33,479 nucleotides of DNA from CALJFL01 sp047633055 (GTDB taxonomy: Bacteria > Pseudomonadota > Gammaproteobacteria > Pseudomonadales > Halieaceae), in contig JBLIEI010000050.1 in assembly GCA_047633055.1 (NCBI GenBank), positions 1-33,479 on the forward strand. Direction: 5' to 3'. The notes beneath the pieces are model-generated. The model was not told the DNA's origin and made no database searches. It saw nothing but the letters and a program-made list of their open reading frames with translations. The position numbers and the translations under genes are program-made. Position 1 is the first letter of the stretch, and each line of letters begins with the position of its first letter. This document shows, piece by piece, positions 24,394 to 31,446 of this stretch.

Positions 24394-25485
24394 CTATACT
24401 TGCATCGGCCCATCAACCTGTCGATCGAGATGTTGATGTCGTAATCGCTGCCCTAAGGTCTTGTCGACAGACTGGTACTGAAACCTGCCCTCGCCATCTT
24501 CGACACGCGTCATCTGGTCGCGATCGACCAGATAGTTTAAGTGGGCAATGCACTCGCCAATCGCCAAGCCCAATTCAAATTGCGTCAGCTTACGCTTAAA
24601 CAATACCGGCAGCAGTTCGACTGCCGTCAAGCTGCGCTCAACACACCTTTTCTCCAAGGCCAGCAAATGCTCTTTATGGTGCTCTATCAAATAGCGTAAC
24701 CGCCGGTGGAGGCCGGTAAAGGGCGCATTATGGGCTGGCAGGACAGTAGCATCCGCTGGCACGCTCATCAGCAGATGCTCTAGTGACTGTAGCCAGTCAT
24801 GTAGCGGATTGGCCTCTGGTTCTGACGCCATCACGCTGACATTTGAGGTGATCCTGGGAATAACCTGATCCCCCGAAAGCAGGATGTTCAGCGATTCGCT
24901 GTACAGGCAGGCGTGTTCTGGAGAATGACCTCGGCCAACAACGACACGCCAGTCATGACCGTTAATTAACAGTCTGTCGCCATCCGACAGGCGCCGAAAT
25001 GCGGTTGGCATCGGTGTAATTATCGATCCAAAGCTCCCGAAGCCTGCTTTACTTTCATCAATTTGAGCCTGCGAATAGCCCGCACGGTGCATATGCTGCT
25101 GGGTGGTCCAGGTAAAATCTGCGCTGGACATTCGACTGAAAGAAAGCCCGCTCAGGTATTCCGCCTGAGTCATGTAAAAGGGCACACGCCAGCGTTCACA
25201 CAGCCATCCTGCCATGCCGATGTGATCCGGGTGATAATGCGTGGCCACCACCGCTTTTACCGGCTTGCCTTCTAACTGCGTTGCAAATATGGCCTCCCAC
25301 AATTCCTGGGTAGGCCCCACGCTCATGCCTGTATCCACGATCCACCAGCCATCACTGTCTTCAATCAGATAGAGATTGATATGGTCCAGAGACATAGGCA
25401 GCGGCATTTGCAGCCACCGCACGCCCGGAACGATTTCGACGGTCGTGCCGTGTGCCGGTGGCTGGTCGAACAGATAGCTGGGCAT
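24394..25485 (-). CDS. MBL-fold metallo-hydrolase with C-terminal winged-helix region
   Basis: The 363-residue cytosolic protein has a metallo-beta-lactamase domain (about 15-270): the metal motif THYHPDHIG with His83, His85, Asp87 and His88, then His187 (GRGHSPEHACLY), Asp206 (LLSGDQVIP) and His252 (LPAHNAPF). The C-terminal 100 residues resemble the helix-turn-helix extension of LACTB2-like proteins (LTAVELLPVLFKRKLTQFELGLAIGECIAHLNYLVDRDQMTR). The family includes hydrolases of thioesters and other substrates and nucleases; the substrate here is unknown. It lies 6 bases downstream of bcp, so the two are likely cotranscribed. Confidence 0.88.
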   Translation of the reverse strand: MPSYLFDQPPAHGTTVEIVPGVRWLQMPLPMSLDHINLYLIEDSDGWWIVDTGMSVGPTQELWEAIFATQLEGKPVKAVVATHYHPDHIGMAGWLCERWRVPFYMTQAEYLSGLSFSRMSSADFTWTTQQHMHRAGYSQAQIDESKAGFGSFGSIITPMPTAFRRLSDGDRLLINGHDWRVVVGRGHSPEHACLYSESLNILLSGDQVIPRITSNVSVMASEPEANPLHDWLQSLEHLLMSVPADATVLPAHNAPFTGLHRRLRYLIEHHKEHLLALEKRCVERSLTAVELLPVLFKRKLTQFELGLAIGECIAHLNYLVDRDQMTRVEDGEGRFQYQSVDKTLGQRLRHQHLDRQVDGPMQV

Positions 25486-25491
25486 CGTTAC

Positions 25492-25968
25492 TTACAAATC
25501 CAAAGCCTTAACCAAGGCCATCACATCGTCATGGTGAGACTTGGTTTTGACTTTGTTCATCACATGCTTAAGCCTGCCATCTTTACCGATAATAAACGTG
25601 GTGCGTAGTACGCCCATAAATTCCCGGCCCATAAATTTCTTCAAATCCCAGCAACCGTATTTTTCGGTTATCGCGTGGTCTTCGTCCGACAGCAGCGTAA
25701 AATTCAAATCCTGCTTGTCTATAAACTTACCCAATCGTGCGACCGGGTCGGGACTGACACCAAGTACCACAGTGTCCAGTTTCGCTAGGGCTTTTTTACT
25801 ATCTCGAATGCCGCAAGCCTGCACCGTACACCCTGGCGTCATGGCTTTCGGGTAAAAATAGAGCGCTACATTTTTCTCGTCACGAAACTGCTTAAGGGAA
25901 ACTTTCTCTCCCCCCTGATCAAGCAGAGTAAAGGCCGGGGCCAGATTACCAACTTTAGGGAACGCCAT
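25492..25968 (-). CDS. bcp: thiol peroxidase Bcp (peroxiredoxin)
   Basis: The 158-residue peroxiredoxin of the BCP/PrxQ group reduces hydrogen peroxide and organic hydroperoxides. The peroxidatic cysteine is Cys47 in the YFYPKAMTPGCTVQA motif and the resolving cysteine Cys52 is five residues on, in the same helix, as in the classical BCP arrangement. E. coli Bcp is 156 residues. GGAG eight bases before the ATG supports the start. Usually bcp neighbours gcvR/dapA; here it precedes an MBL hydrolase gene and follows a NUDIX hydrolase gene. Confidence 0.94.
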   Translation of the reverse strand: MAFPKVGNLAPAFTLLDQGGEKVSLKQFRDEKNVALYFYPKAMTPGCTVQACGIRDSKKALAKLDTVVLGVSPDPVARLGKFIDKQDLNFTLLSDEDHAITEKYGCWDLKKFMGREFMGVLRTTFIIGKDGRLKHVMNKVKTKSHHDDVMALVKALDL

Positions 25969-26025
25969 CTTCTAGTCTCCTGAATTAAGGTTGTTATGCG
26001 CGATGAGAATCAATAGGTGAGGTAG

Positions 26026-26568
26026 TTAAACGCGGGATTTACGTTCCAGTGCCGAGACCCGCACAGGAAATTGCTGTGACCGAACGTCTGAAAAAAATTC
26101 TTTCAGAGCCTTATAGACCACCGGAAAAGCGATTTCATCCCAGGGAATCTCAGCCTCTGTATAAAATGCAGTTTCAAGACTTTCTGGGCCAACACCAAAC
26201 TCTCCGTCTACGACATTACAGCGATAGAACATGTACACCTGGCTGATATAAGGAATATCAAAAATTCGATACAATTCCATATCCGTCACTCTGGCCCTGG
26301 CCTCCTCCCACGTTTCGCGAGCGGCGCCGTCAAGCGTGGTTTCACCGTTTTCCATAAATCCAGCTGGCAGTGTCCAGAAGTTCTTTCTGGGCTCAATGGC
26401 TCTTTTGCACATCAACACCTTACCGTCGTGAACTGGCAGACAGCCGACAATAATTCTGGGATTGATGTAATGGATAAGCTCGCAACTGTTGCAAACATAG
26501 CGTTCCCTGTCGTCTTCCTCGGGAATCTTGAAGGTAATAGAGCCACCGCAGCTGGTACAAAATTTCAT
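26026..26568 (-). CDS. NUDIX hydrolase with N-terminal zinc ribbon
   Basis: The 180-residue protein carries four cysteines in two CxxC pairs (Cys4/Cys7 and Cys26/Cys29), a zinc-ribbon arrangement of the Nudix_N_2 kind. A NUDIX box follows (about 70-92, GFMENGETTLDGAARETWEEA). The glycine that usually follows the EE pair (REUxEExGU) is replaced by arginine in EEARARV, a mild deviation; the metal-binding glutamates Glu88/Glu89 are present. Such enzymes hydrolyse nucleoside diphosphate-linked compounds, often ADP-ribose or NADH-like molecules; the substrate is unknown. No ribosome site is obvious in front of the ATG. A perfect TATAAT lies about 34 bases upstream. Confidence 0.9.
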   Translation of the reverse strand: MKFCTSCGGSITFKIPEEDDRERYVCNSCELIHYINPRIIVGCLPVHDGKVLMCKRAIEPRKNFWTLPAGFMENGETTLDGAARETWEEARARVTDMELYRIFDIPYISQVYMFYRCNVVDGEFGVGPESLETAFYTEAEIPWDEIAFPVVYKALKEFFSDVRSQQFPVRVSALERKSRV

Positions 26569-26601
26569 CTAAAACTAATCATCATTTTATGCGAAACGCC
26601 A

Positions 26602-26607
26602 ATTATA
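26602..26607 (-). promoter_or_regulatory. candidate -10 for the NUDIX gene
   Basis: A perfect TATAAT on the minus strand, about 34 bases before the NUDIX start codon. The -35 region is not convincing (a TTGTCG lies 20 bases away, too far). Weak to moderate call. Confidence 0.33.
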
Positions 26608-26634
26608 AAGACTAATTGCTGCCGCTGCGACAAA

Positions 26635-27111
26635 CTATGCCAGAGCTCGATAGCCACCGCAGTAAAACAACAGTGGATCACCACCCTCCAGCCCTGACAT
26701 TTCCAGCACCCTCCCTACAATAATGGTGTGATCGCCTCCGTCATGGGTAGTCTCCACAGCACATTCAAACCGAGCCAGTGCATGATTAATCAACGGTGAA
26801 CCGTACATACCTTCAACGAAATGGCCTTGGTCCAACTGATGCTCTCCCTTACGTGCGTAGAGGTCTGAAATATCCTGCTGCGCCGACGACAACACATTAA
26901 TCGCGAAGTGCTGAGGCGCTGAGTAGTCTTTAAAAACATCCGAATTGTTTTGTAAACTCCACAGCACCAGCGGCGGATCCAGCGAGACCGAAGCAAAGGA
27001 ATTGGCGGTCAACGCAAGTGGGCCCGCCGTATTACTGTGCACGGTTATCAAACAAACACCCGTGGAAAACTGACCTAGTGCATTTCTGAATTCTCTGGCG
27101 TCGATGGTCAT
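26635..27111 (-). CDS. flavin reductase-like FMN-binding protein
   Basis: The 158-residue protein belongs to the flavin-reductase-like split beta-barrel family (PF01613). Typical motifs are FRNALGQFSTGVCLIT, the FMN-binding LTANSFASVSLDPPLVLWSLQNNS, and the C-terminal DGGDHTIIVGRV with the HT signature, then PLLFYCGGYRAL. It would reduce FMN or FAD with NAD(P)H and supply reduced flavin to a two-component monooxygenase. No partner monooxygenase gene is next to it, although an LLM-type oxidoreductase lies about 1.4 kb away on the other strand; pairing is speculative. AAGGA before the ATG supports the start. Confidence 0.9.
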   Translation of the reverse strand: MTIDAREFRNALGQFSTGVCLITVHSNTAGPLALTANSFASVSLDPPLVLWSLQNNSDVFKDYSAPQHFAINVLSSAQQDISDLYARKGEHQLDQGHFVEGMYGSPLINHALARFECAVETTHDGGDHTIIVGRVLEMSGLEGGDPLLFYCGGYRALA

Positions 27112-27175
27112 TCTGTATCCTTAACAAAGTATTTGTTTACAACATTAGCACGGTAATCCGGCACTTCGGCCTCGA

Positions 27176-27631
27176 TTACCAGCGCTCGGCTCTCTGTGCA
27201 TCCGAATTTCGTGTTTCAACCCAGCTTTCACCGTCATCCCCCAGCTCTTTTTTCCAAAATGGTGCGCGAGTTTTCAGGAAATCCATAATATATTCGCAGG
27301 CATTAAATGCGGCCTCTCGATGCTCTGCGCTTACACCGACCCAAACAATTTGATCGCCGGGAGCAAGATTTCCCACCCGATGTACTGCAGTTGCCGCGTA
27401 AACCGGCCAGCGACCAGCGGCCGCTTCCAGCGTTTCTCTTATGCTTTTTTCAGTCATGCCGGGATAGTGTTCCAGCCGCATACTGTGAACAGTTTTTTCA
27501 TTGTTGGAGCGTCTCACATAACCCGTAAATGTCGCTACAGCGCCCTCCTCCTGCACCTGGCCCAGCAGTTCATTCTGTAACCTGCCAGTATCAAAATCGC
27601 TCTCCCGTACGCTAACAGTTAGTGTTGGCAT
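27176..27631 (-). CDS. moaE: molybdopterin synthase catalytic subunit MoaE
   Basis: The 151-residue protein (E. coli 150) forms the heterotetrameric molybdopterin synthase with MoaD and adds the dithiolene sulfurs to cyclic pyranopterin monophosphate. Motifs: GAVATFTGYVRRSNNEKTV near residue 30, EHYPGMTEKSI, VHRVGNLAPGDQIVWVGVSAEHREAAFNACEYIMDFLKTRAPFWKKE, containing the conserved catalytic lysine in FLKTRAPFWKKE. It follows moaD by 6 bases, so moaC-moaD-moaE is one operon. Confidence 0.95.
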   Translation of the reverse strand: MPTLTVSVRESDFDTGRLQNELLGQVQEEGAVATFTGYVRRSNNEKTVHSMRLEHYPGMTEKSIRETLEAAAGRWPVYAATAVHRVGNLAPGDQIVWVGVSAEHREAAFNACEYIMDFLKTRAPFWKKELGDDGESWVETRNSDAQRAERW

Positions 27632-27637
27632 TAATTC

Positions 27638-27892
27638 TCACCCCCCGGTGACCGGCGGGAAAAAGGCGACTTCATCGCCGTCGCACAGAGCCTGACCAAG
27701 GGTGACGACCTCTTGATTTACAGCACAAATAATATTGTCTTCAAAAAGTGCTTCTTGCCACCTTGTCCCGCCCTCGGCGCACAAAACAGTTCGCAGTTCC
27801 TGAACACTGGCAATCGCGCTATGCCATTCGAGATCACGCTGGGCACAGCTCAGATGCTCCCGGATTCGCGCAAAAAATAATACTCTGACCAT
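27638..27892 (-). CDS. moaD: molybdopterin synthase sulfur carrier subunit MoaD
   Basis: This is an 84-residue ubiquitin-like protein, beginning MVRVLFFARIREHL and ending in PPVTGG. The terminal Gly-Gly is adenylated and then thiocarboxylated to carry sulfur to MoaE. The reading frame extends 22 codons further upstream, but conservation begins at this ATG, and an AGGAG-containing leader lies 7 bases after the moaC stop. The short length and the C-terminal GG match the family (E. coli 81 residues). Confidence 0.92.
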   Translation of the reverse strand: MVRVLFFARIREHLSCAQRDLEWHSAIASVQELRTVLCAEGGTRWQEALFEDNIICAVNQEVVTLGQALCDGDEVAFFPPVTGG

Positions 27893-27899
27893 GGTGGCT

Positions 27900-28382
27900 T
27901 CAGCTCTCCTGCCGCTGCCAGAGACCGCTCTTACCGCCCTCTTTGTGCACCAGGCCAATATCCGTAATTCTCATACCTCTGTCTACCGCTTTACACATAT
28001 CGTAGATTGTTAGAGCCGCTATCGAAGCAGCTGTCAGAGCCTCCATTTCAACCCCCGTTTTACCTGCAACCCGGCAAGAAGCATTGACCAAAATGGCGCT
28101 CTCGTCCTGCAGGGATTGAAACTGGACGTCGACAGCCTCGAGCATCAGTTGATGGCAGAGGGGGATTAGATCAGAGCACTTTTTCGCTGCCTGTATCCCC
28201 GCTATTCTTGCAACCGCCAGCACATCACCTTTTTTTGAACCGCCGGCTTCAATAAGTTGCAGGGTTTCTGGTTCCATACAGACGCGGGCCTGCGCGACAG
28301 CGATACGCACAGACACTGTTTTATCGCCCACATCCACCATGTGCGCAGCACCGGTTTCATCAAGGTGGGTCAGCTCGGGCAT
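27900..28382 (-). CDS. moaC: cyclic pyranopterin monophosphate synthase MoaC
   Basis: MoaC converts the MoaA product to cyclic pyranopterin monophosphate in molybdenum cofactor synthesis. The 160-residue product (E. coli 161) contains GIQAAKKCSDLIPLCHQLML, the family hallmark, GVEMEALTAASIAALTIYDMCKAVDRGM and the C-terminal DIGLVHKEGGKSG. The frame opens 39 codons further upstream, but the ATG at 28382 has AGGAGAG directly before it and matches the family N-terminus (LTHLDETGAAHMVDV), so I use it. moaA and moaB are not in this window. moaC, moaD and moaE are spaced by 6-7 bases and form one operon. Confidence 0.95.
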   Translation of the reverse strand: MPELTHLDETGAAHMVDVGDKTVSVRIAVAQARVCMEPETLQLIEAGGSKKGDVLAVARIAGIQAAKKCSDLIPLCHQLMLEAVDVQFQSLQDESAILVNASCRVAGKTGVEMEALTAASIAALTIYDMCKAVDRGMRITDIGLVHKEGGKSGLWQRQES

Positions 28383-28547
28383 TGCTCTCTCCTGCAGCGG
28401 TATCGGATTTTCGCTCACGGAGTCTATCCAAGTGAAGGCCGAGCCACAATCGGATTGATCTGTCTGACCAAAAAAATTGGCCAGAGTGCACCGTGTCAAG
28501 ACACTACGCGCCCGTTATTGTGGTTCTTGGTCTCTGGAGAAAATACT

Positions 28548-29561
28548 ATGTCGAAACTGTCACTGGGCTTGCAACTTGGTTATTGGGGCGCTCAGCCGCC
28601 TACAAATCATATCGATATGGCGAAAGAGGCTGAAGCGCTGGGCTACGACTCCGTGTGGACAGCAGAGTCTTATGGCAATGACTGCTTCACGCCACTTGCC
28701 TGGGTCGGAGCGAATACCAGCACCATTCGCCTGGGCACCTCGGTTGCGCAACTCTCTGCCCGCACGCCGACTGCTTGCGCCATGGCCGCTTTGGCCATGG
28801 ACCATCTATCCGGAGGCAGAATGATTTTGGGATTGGGGGTTTCAGGCCCTCAGGTAGTAGAGGGCTGGTACGGCCAGCCATACGCGAAGCCCGTCACTCG
28901 TACACGCGAATATGTTGAGATCATCCGCAGGGTTCTGGCCCGGGAGGAACCTGTCACCAGTGACGGTGAGTTCTATCCGCTGCCCTACCACGGCCCCAAC
29001 GCCTGGGGCATGGGTAAGCCCATTAAATCCATCGTCCATCCTCTGCGCGCCGACTTGCCAATATTTATTGGCGCCGAAGGACCGCGCAATGTGACCCAAA
29101 CCGCAGAAATCGCCGACGGTTGGCTGCCACTCTACTATTCGCCGTATCGGCAGGAGGTTTATGCGGACCAATTGGTTGCGGCCAGAGAGGGTTTTGAAAT
29201 ATCGCCAATTGTTCTGGTGAATATCAATGACGATCTGGAACAGGCATTATTTCCAGTAAAGACGATGCTAGCATTTTATATAGGCGGCATGGGCGCAAAG
29301 AAACGTAACTTCCATAAAGAACTGATGGCGCGAATGGGCTTTCCCGATGAGGCCGAGCACATTCAGGAATTGTTTTTTGCCGGCAAACGGGAAGAGGGAA
29401 TCGCCGCAGTCCCCGATGCTTTTGCAGACGAAATATCGCTGTCAGGGCCGCGTGATCGAATCAAGGAAAAACTGGTCGATTGGCAAAACTCCCCCGTCAC
29501 CTCGCTGCTCATTAACGGCGACATTGAATTACTGCGCGATATGGCAGAGCTGACGCTCTAA
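28548..29561 (+). CDS. LLM-class (luciferase-like) oxidoreductase, F420-dependent-type
   Basis: The 337-residue TIM-barrel protein starts MSKLSLGLQLGYWGAQPPTNH and contains LARTPTACAMAALAMDHLSGGR-like, GLGVSGPQVVEGWYGQP and PIFIGAEGPRNVTQTAEIADGWLPLYYSPYR segments. This pattern is typical of actinobacterial F420-dependent LLM oxidoreductases. Proteobacterial homologues may use FMNH2 instead; the cofactor cannot be read from sequence. The upstream reading frame is longer, but GGAG nine bases before the ATG at 28548 and the N-terminal match fix the start. It is divergent from moaC, separated by 165 bases that include a GTGTC-AA-GACAC palindrome (28493-28504). Confidence 0.85.
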   Translation: MSKLSLGLQLGYWGAQPPTNHIDMAKEAEALGYDSVWTAESYGNDCFTPLAWVGANTSTIRLGTSVAQLSARTPTACAMAALAMDHLSGGRMILGLGVSGPQVVEGWYGQPYAKPVTRTREYVEIIRRVLAREEPVTSDGEFYPLPYHGPNAWGMGKPIKSIVHPLRADLPIFIGAEGPRNVTQTAEIADGWLPLYYSPYRQEVYADQLVAAREGFEISPIVLVNINDDLEQALFPVKTMLAFYIGGMGAKKRNFHKELMARMGFPDEAEHIQELFFAGKREEGIAAVPDAFADEISLSGPRDRIKEKLVDWQNSPVTSLLINGDIELLRDMAELTL

Positions 29562-29744
29562 AATCTCGCTAGAGTAGCTCAATAATAACCGCTCCCCTCT
29601 CCCCCCACTAACCGTCCCAGGGATGAGGCGACCGCATCGACCGCTGCTCGCAGCAGGATGTCTCCAGAGGTGAATTTGTGTGACCGGAATCACGTTTTTA
29701 AGCACAAACGGTTTAAACGCTTATTGTACGTATTTAAAAGTCGC

Positions 29745-30317
29745 TTACCTGTAGGTCACCACAATGTAACCGATCAGAGGGGTATCGCCCCGAGCACTTA
29801 TCGTATGCTCCACATCAGCGCGGTACTGCGCGGAGTCGCCGGATTCAAGCTCACACGCCGTTGCACCGGCAACTAGCCTGGCGGCGCCCGTAGCGACGGT
29901 AAAAAGCTCCCGTGTGCCGTCAAAATGTGGCGCGCTTTCGAGGGCGGCACCGGGTTGCAACTCCAGTTCGTAGAATTCAACATTTTTTTCCATGTGCAAC
30001 GGTGACAAGGTCCTAATTCGACAGCCCTCATCCGCCCTGAACATATGACTGGGATCACTGCCATGAACGATTTCTATAGTGCTACTCGCCATAGGGTCGT
30101 CAACCAGTTCACCCACACTCATACCGAAGGCCTGAGCAATGCGAGAAGTAACCGCTAGCGTCGGGTTTGCCTGCCCACGCTCTATTTGGCTAAGCATTGA
30201 GCGGCTTACACCAGACGCTGCCGCCAGCTGCTCCAAAGTGTAGCTGTGCCGTTGCCGCAAATCAGCCATCCGTGTGCACAGCATTTGTACGGACGGCTCT
30301 GTGGTGGTCTTACTCAT
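29745..30317 (-). CDS. XRE-family regulator with C-terminal cupin domain
   Basis: The 190-residue protein has an N-terminal HTH of the XRE/Cro type (about residues 14-70; YTLEQLAAASGVSRSMLSQIERGQANPTLAVTSRIAQAFG) and a C-terminal cupin_2 sensor domain (about 100-188; FYELELQPGAALESAPHFDGTRELFTVATGAARLVAG). Such proteins are local repressors or activators of metabolic genes and sense small ligands or metal in the cupin. It is divergent from tdh-kbl, and a 16-bp repeat (separate entry) occurs next to both genes, so autoregulation and control of threonine catabolism are likely. AGGGA, which lies within that repeat, is also its ribosome site. Confidence 0.9.
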   Translation of the reverse strand: MSKTTTEPSVQMLCTRMADLRQRHSYTLEQLAAASGVSRSMLSQIERGQANPTLAVTSRIAQAFGMSVGELVDDPMASSTIEIVHGSDPSHMFRADEGCRIRTLSPLHMEKNVEFYELELQPGAALESAPHFDGTRELFTVATGAARLVAGATACELESGDSAQYRADVEHTISARGDTPLIGYIVVTYR

Positions 30318-30320
30318 CAG

Positions 30321-30336
30321 TATTTCCCTGATAGCG
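30321..30336. repeat. 16-bp direct repeat, copy 1 (candidate operator next to the XRE-cupin start)
   Basis: TATTTCCCTGATAGCG. It lies 3 bases from the start codon of the XRE-cupin gene, and on the minus strand it includes the AGGGA ribosome site. It matches copy 2 (30383-30398) at 15 of 16 positions, in the same orientation. Confidence 0.6.
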
Positions 30337-30346
30337 GATTTATATC

Positions 30347-30375
30347 TTGCATACCGAACAAGCGAATTCTAATAT
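30347..30375 (+). promoter_or_regulatory. candidate promoter for tdh
   Basis: TTGCAT (30347-30352) and TAATAT (30370-30375) are 17 bases apart, matching the sigma-70 consensus at 3 and 4 of 6 positions. Repeat copy 2 would lie just downstream of the transcription start, a position suited to repression. Weak call. Confidence 0.3.
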
Positions 30376-30382
30376 ACCGGAA

Positions 30383-30398
30383 TATTTCCCTTATAGCG
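30383..30398. repeat. 16-bp direct repeat, copy 2 (candidate operator next to tdh)
   Basis: TATTTCCCTTATAGCG, one mismatch from copy 1 (30321-30336). The copies start 62 bp apart, about six helical turns, and this copy ends 10 bases before the tdh start codon. It is part of a region also containing a near-palindrome ATATACCGGAATAT at 30372-30385. Confidence 0.6.
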
Positions 30399-30408
30399 AC
30401 GATGGATC

Positions 30409-31437
30409 ATGAAAGCACTGGTAAAACGCGAAGCAGAAAAGGGTCTGTGGCTTGACGATGTCCCCGACCCTGAAGTGGGTATTAATGACGTGCTGATCAA
30501 GATGAAGCGAACCGCAATTTGCGGGACGGACATGCATATATACAACTGGGATGCCTGGGCACAGAAGACTATCCCCGTGCCCATGGTTGTTGGGCATGAA
30601 TTTGTAGGTGAGATAGTAGACGTTGGCAATAACGTAATCGATTTTCGCACCGGACAGATCGTTTCCGGCGAAGGTCATGTGGTCTGTGGCCGTTGCCGAA
30701 ACTGTATGGCTGGCCGCCGCCACTTGTGTGCCCAGACCTCCGGTATTGGGGTGGACCGACCCGGGGCGTTTGCTGAGTACCTGGCACTACCCATGTCCAA
30801 TGTTTGGGAGCACAGTGATGGCATCGACCTCGACGTTGCCGCCCTCTTCGATCCGTTTGGGAACGCGGTGCACACCGCATTGCAATACGACCTGCTGGGA
30901 GAAGATGTATTGATCACCGGCGCAGGACCAATCGGGGCCATGGCAGCCGCAGTGTGTAAACATGCGGGAGCGCGCCATGTGGTTATCACCGACCTAATCG
31001 ATTCACGCCTCGAGCGAGCGGCTGCGCTGGGTGCCACACGAACCGTGAATGTCTCAAGGGAGAATCTCGCGGATGTGCAGCGAGAACTGCACATGAGCGA
31101 GGGCTTTGACGTTGGCCTGGAAATGTCTGGCAACCAACAGGCCTTTAACGACTTGCTGAAAAATATGTGTCACGGCGGCAAGGTGGCTATTCTCGGTATA
31201 CCTGCCCAAAGCACGGCGATTGACTGGAGCACCGTCATCTTCAACATGCTCACATTGAAAGGCATATACGGTCGCGAAATGTATGAGACCTGGTACAAAA
31301 TGTCGGTAATGATAGAGTCGGGACTGGACATTTCCCCGGTGATCACTCACCGCCTGGGCTATCGCGATTTTCAACACGGGTTTGATGTAATGAATAGTGG
31401 AGAGGCCAGCAAGGTCATCCTCAACTGGGAAGAATAG
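30409..31437 (+). CDS. tdh: L-threonine 3-dehydrogenase
   Basis: This zinc- and NAD-dependent medium-chain dehydrogenase oxidises L-threonine to 2-amino-3-oxobutanoate. The 342-residue product (E. coli 341) has catalytic zinc ligands Cys38 (CGTDMHIYNWD), His63 and Glu64 (GHEFVGE). The structural zinc cysteines are 93, 96, 99 and 107 (CGRCRNCMAGRRHLC). These numbers match E. coli Tdh. The NAD-binding motif ITGAGPIGAMAAAV starts near residue 168. The ATG lies 10 bases after repeat copy 2, so the repeat may act as a repressor site. kbl follows 9 bases after the stop. Order tdh-kbl differs from the E. coli kbl-tdh. Confidence 0.97.
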   Translation: MKALVKREAEKGLWLDDVPDPEVGINDVLIKMKRTAICGTDMHIYNWDAWAQKTIPVPMVVGHEFVGEIVDVGNNVIDFRTGQIVSGEGHVVCGRCRNCMAGRRHLCAQTSGIGVDRPGAFAEYLALPMSNVWEHSDGIDLDVAALFDPFGNAVHTALQYDLLGEDVLITGAGPIGAMAAAVCKHAGARHVVITDLIDSRLERAAALGATRTVNVSRENLADVQRELHMSEGFDVGLEMSGNQQAFNDLLKNMCHGGKVAILGIPAQSTAIDWSTVIFNMLTLKGIYGREMYETWYKMSVMIESGLDISPVITHRLGYRDFQHGFDVMNSGEASKVILNWEE

Positions 31438-31446
31438 GAGCCACCC

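Noticed and set aside
28383..28499. Upstream extension of moaC
   Set aside because: The internal ATG at 28382 has an AGGAG site and matches the family N-terminus; the extension reads as non-coding leader.
28780..28800. Perfect 8-bp inverted repeat CCATGGCC/GGCCATGG with a 5-base loop in the LLM gene
   Set aside because: It arises from the conserved residues AMAALAM using GCC, GCT and ATG codons, and it sits in the middle of a coding sequence with no sign of function.
29562..29744. Possible gene or terminator between the LLM gene and the XRE-cupin gene
   Set aside because: No open frame of note. A TAAGC/GCTTA pair around GTTTAAAC forms only a weak hairpin without a T-run on either strand. 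I see nothing I can support here.
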